Shown: one piece after another, positions 19,270 to 21,328 of the stretch
How positions within the stretch are numbered: the stretch's first letter is position 1
How the letters are laid out: each line of letters begins with the position of its first letter
Assembly (NCBI GenBank): GCA_046730475.1
Contig: JBKPIY010000015.1
Location: forward strand, 1 to 21,328
Length of the DNA: 21,328 nt
Source of the DNA: JBKPIY01 sp046730475
Lineage (GTDB): Bacteria > Actinomycetota > Thermoleophilia > Solirubrobacterales > 70-9
Reading direction: 5' to 3'
Notes under the pieces: model-generated
Seen by the model: only the letters and a program-made list of their open reading frames with translations
Database searches by the model: none
Told to the model about the DNA's origin: nothing
Made by a program: the position numbers and the translations under genes

Positions 19270-21328
19270 CCTTCTTCTGCGGCTTGCGGGGCGCCGGGCG
19301 CTTCGCCTCGCCCTCCGGCTCCGCCTCGCCGGCCTCCGCGCCCGCGGCGGGCGCCCCGGCCTCCGTCACCGCCCGAGGGCCGGACTTGGCTTCGTCTCCT
19401 CCGGCCGCCGCTGCGTCCGGTCCGGCCTCGACCGGCTTCGCCCGCACGGTCGGCGCGGGAGCTTCGATCCCGAGCTTCTCGTGGATCTTCGTCTCCAGCT
19501 CCGCGGCGAGCCCGGGATTCTCGCGCAGGTGCTCCTTGGTGTTGTTTCGCCCCTGGCCGAGCCGGACGTCGCCGTAGGAGAAGAAGGAGCCCGACTTCTG
19601 GACCAGGTCGTGCTCGAGGGCGAGGTCGAGGATGCACCCCTCCCTTGACACCCCGGCCCCGTACTCGATGTCGAACTCCGCCTGCTTGAAGGGCGGCGCG
19701 ACCTTGTTCTTCACCACCTTCACCCGGACCCGGTTCCCGACCGCCTCGGTCCCCTCCTTCAGCGTCTCGATCCGCCGAATGTCGAGCCGCTGCGACGAAT
19801 AGAACTTCAGCGCCCGCCCGCCCGGCTGGGTCTCCGGCGAGTTGTGGACTACGACGTGGTCGACGAGGTAGGTGTGGTTCTCCTCGATCTGAAGGTCGAA
19901 GCGATCCCGCTTCCTCGGCGTCGGCGGCTTGCGGTACTTGCGCAGCACCTTCATCGGGACGCCGCGCAGGCTCGTCCGTGATTTGAGCCGCGTCCCGTTC
20001 AGGTGCCCATCGCCGGTCTCCGGATGCCACTCGAAGCGACCCCTGAAATCGGGGTGGAGCTTGTACTCGAGCGAAGGATGAACGTACGGCGCGATCTTCT
20101 CCTGGAATTGCCTGGTCCGCTCGCCGCTGAACATCAGCTCCCGCTCACGAACCGTGGGACGACCCATGCCGAGCTCTTCGAGCCTCGACGCCAACCGCTC
20201 CTTGTCCTCGCGGCTGAGCGACTTGTTGTAGATCACCGCTTTGCCGTGCCCCCAGCGCTCGTAATGGCCTGAGAACGAGCCGTCATCGCCGTACCAAGCG
20301 GCCACCGCGCGCTCGTCGAGCTGCTCGATCAGCTCGTCGCTGACTGTCCTTCCACCCGCCTTCGCGTACACGGCCTCGTGCAGCCATCCGAGCTGATGCA
20401 TCGGAATCGTGTCGAAGCCGATGCCCTTCCCGGTCGCCCCGATCTTGTTCGCGAACGGCGCGAGCATCTCGTGCTTCCACTCGCAGTACGCGCTCTGCTC
20501 CTCTCCATGCCCCACCCGGAAGGAAGCGTTGTAGTCCGAGGCGTACCGAAGTGACCCGTCTCCGAGGAGGCCGCCCAGGATCAGCTTCATCTGATCCTCG
20601 CGAAGGTCGTAGTGGTTGACGGCGGTCAGGACCTCGGCCCCCTCCTCGATGTCCGCCGCGGGCTTCTCCCCATCCGGTGTGAAGATCATGTGGTTCGGCG
20701 TGCAGGCGAACTTCCGCTTCCCCGAGCCACCGCCAACCGCAACCTCGAACTGAAGCCATTCATCGGTTTTGCCGTTGTTGTAGTGCTCGACGATCCGCTT
20801 GGGCGAGATCTGACCGGTTTCTGGATCCATCGACATAACCTCGACCGGCAGCCGCTCGTTCACGATCTTGCCGATCTTCTCGGTGCTTCCGTCGGCGAGC
20901 ACGACGCGCGCGTCGTAATGGAGGCAGCCGAACATCACCCCGATCTTCTCCCGGATCTGGTTGGTGAACAGGCAGATGGTCTTCGCGCGGTTGAGGTTGC
21001 CGGCGAGCTTGCGCAGCGCCTGGGACATCAGGCGGGCCTGGAGGCCGACCTGGGTCTCCCCCATCTGCCCCTCGAGCTCGACCCGCGGGGTGAGGGCGGC
21101 GACGGAGTCGATCGCGACCACGTCGACCGCCCCCGAGCGCACCAGGACATCGACGATCTCGAGCGCCTGCTCGCCGTAGTCGGGCTGGGAGACGAGGAGC
21201 TCGTCGATGTCGACCCCGATCCGCTTCGCGTAGATCGGGTCGATCGCGTGCTCGGCGTCGACGAAGGCGCAGACCCCGCCGCGCGCCTGGGCCTCGGCGA
21301 TGATGTGATAGATCAGGGTCGTCTTCCC
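19262..21328 (-). CDS. recA: RecA recombinase, intein-containing, 5' end outside window
   Basis: RecA drives homologous recombination and the SOS response. The window ends inside Walker A (GKTTLIYHI on the minus strand). Then come AFVDAEHAIDPIYAKRIGVD, LLVSQPDYGEQALEI, Walker B VDVVAIDSVAALTP, and TNQIREKIGVMFG. There the protein is interrupted by a 362-residue intein. It resumes with SPETQPGGRALKFYSSQRLD and continues through KVVKNKVAPPFKQAEFDI and YGDVRLGQGRNNTKEHL. The C-terminal tail (about 70 residues) is rich in Ala, Glu, Pro and Lys. The host residue after the intein is Ser, as self-splicing requires. Without splicing, loop L2 would be broken, so splicing is needed for function. recX overlaps its stop. 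Confidence 0.97.
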   Translation of the reverse strand, partial: GKTTLIYHIIAEAQARGGVCAFVDAEHAIDPIYAKRIGVDIDELLVSQPDYGEQALEIVDVLVRSGAVDVVAIDSVAALTPRVELEGQMGETQVGLQARLMSQALRKLAGNLNRAKTICLFTNQIREKIGVMFGCLHYDARVVLADGSTEKIGKIVNERLPVEVMSMDPETGQISPKRIVEHYNNGKTDEWLQFEVAVGGGSGKRKFACTPNHMIFTPDGEKPAADIEEGAEVLTAVNHYDLREDQMKLILGGLLGDGSLRYASDYNASFRVGHGEEQSAYCEWKHEMLAPFANKIGATGKGIGFDTIPMHQLGWLHEAVYAKAGGRTVSDELIEQLDERAVAAWYGDDGSFSGHYERWGHGKAVIYNKSLSREDKERLASRLEELGMGRPTVRERELMFSGERTRQFQEKIAPYVHPSLEYKLHPDFRGRFEWHPETGDGHLNGTRLKSRTSLRGVPMKVLRKYRKPPTPRKRDRFDLQIEENHTYLVDHVVVHNSPETQPGGRALKFYSSQRLDIRRIETLKEGTEAVGNRVRVKVVKNKVAPPFKQAEFDIEYGAGVSREGCILDLALEHDLVQKSGSFFSYGDVRLGQGRNNTKEHLRENPGLAAELETKIHEKLGIEAPAPTVRAKPVEAGPDAAAAGGDEAKSGPRAVTEAGAPAAGAEAGEAEPEGEAKRPAPRKPQKKAA
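19841..20926 (-). mobile_element. RecA intein with LAGLIDADG homing endonuclease
   Basis: An in-frame 362-residue intein between Gly (GVMFG) and Ser (SPETQPGG), the loop-L2 site used by the Mycobacterium leprae RecA intein as I recall it. Block A starts with Cys1 (CLHYDARVVLADGS). Block B is FACTPNHMIF with Thr76 and His79. Two dodecapeptide endonuclease motifs are present: LILGGLLGDGSL (115-126) and VAAWYGDDGSF (208-218), both with acidic residues. Block F is DLQIEENHTYLVDHVVV, and the end is His361-Asn362 followed by Ser. All splicing residues are present, and the endonuclease may be active. Hand counts of two 60-base lines inside give 58% and 65% GC, against 73% in one recA line, in keeping with horizontal arrival. 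Confidence 0.95.

Noticed and set aside
1..21328. CRISPR arrays, tRNA/rRNA genes, insertion sequences, phage genes, attachment sites
   Set aside because: I saw no spaced direct repeats, cloverleaf-like stretch, transposase or integrase motif; reading by eye could miss a divergent small RNA.

Overview
The window is about 21.3 kb of very GC-rich, densely packed bacterial chromosome. Its gene content points to an actinobacterium, and the closest fit I can suggest is the class Thermoleophilia (Solirubrobacterales-like). The reasons are a MurT/GatD pair, a DUF3052 protein, the recA-recX-miaB-miaA-dapF-hflX-dut block, many GTG/TTG starts, and an LL-diaminopimelate-type aminotransferase beside dapF. 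The lineage is an inference from gene content, not from a search. I see no rRNA, tRNA, insertion sequence, prophage or CRISPR array.

Layout. (1) 1-3063 holds a partner-switching signalling set: a 5'-truncated GAF plus SpoIIE/PP2C phosphatase (+), a STAS anti-sigma-factor antagonist (-) and an RsbW-like anti-sigma kinase (-), with a DUF72 gene overlapping the end of the phosphatase. (2) 3211-4001 holds a PRC-barrel/DUF2171-type protein (-) and a DUF3052 protein (+), divergent over 47 bp. (3) 4026-5989 is a minus-strand operon: cyclophilin lipoprotein, PrxQ/BCP peroxiredoxin, then an alpha/beta hydrolase. (4) 6071-11150 is a plus-strand envelope operon: methyltransferase, YegS/DgkB-like lipid kinase, murT, a second methyltransferase, gatD and lemA. 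Most of its junctions overlap by a few bases. (5) 11151-11480 holds what looks like the wreck of a membrane-anchored endonuclease/exonuclease/phosphatase gene. (6) 11481-21328 is one long minus-strand block, read from the right edge: recA (5' end outside the window, interrupted by a 362-residue intein), recX, a membrane cupredoxin, a small helix-turn-helix protein, miaB, miaA, dapF, an LL-DAP aminotransferase-like gene, hflX and dut.

Most notable points. The DapF homologue has Ser at both positions of the catalytic cysteine pair and Gln at the usual active-site His, while the substrate-binding motifs remain. Three genes (DUF72, alpha/beta hydrolase, recX) have no ATG, GTG or TTG where their fold must begin, but each has a CTG overlapping the upstream stop codon. 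Six genes have a TANNNT hexamer 6-8 nt before the start codon, which suggests leaderless transcription. The RecA intein sits in the DNA-binding loop L2 and keeps both LAGLIDADG acidic motifs. A methyltransferase is wedged between murT and gatD.
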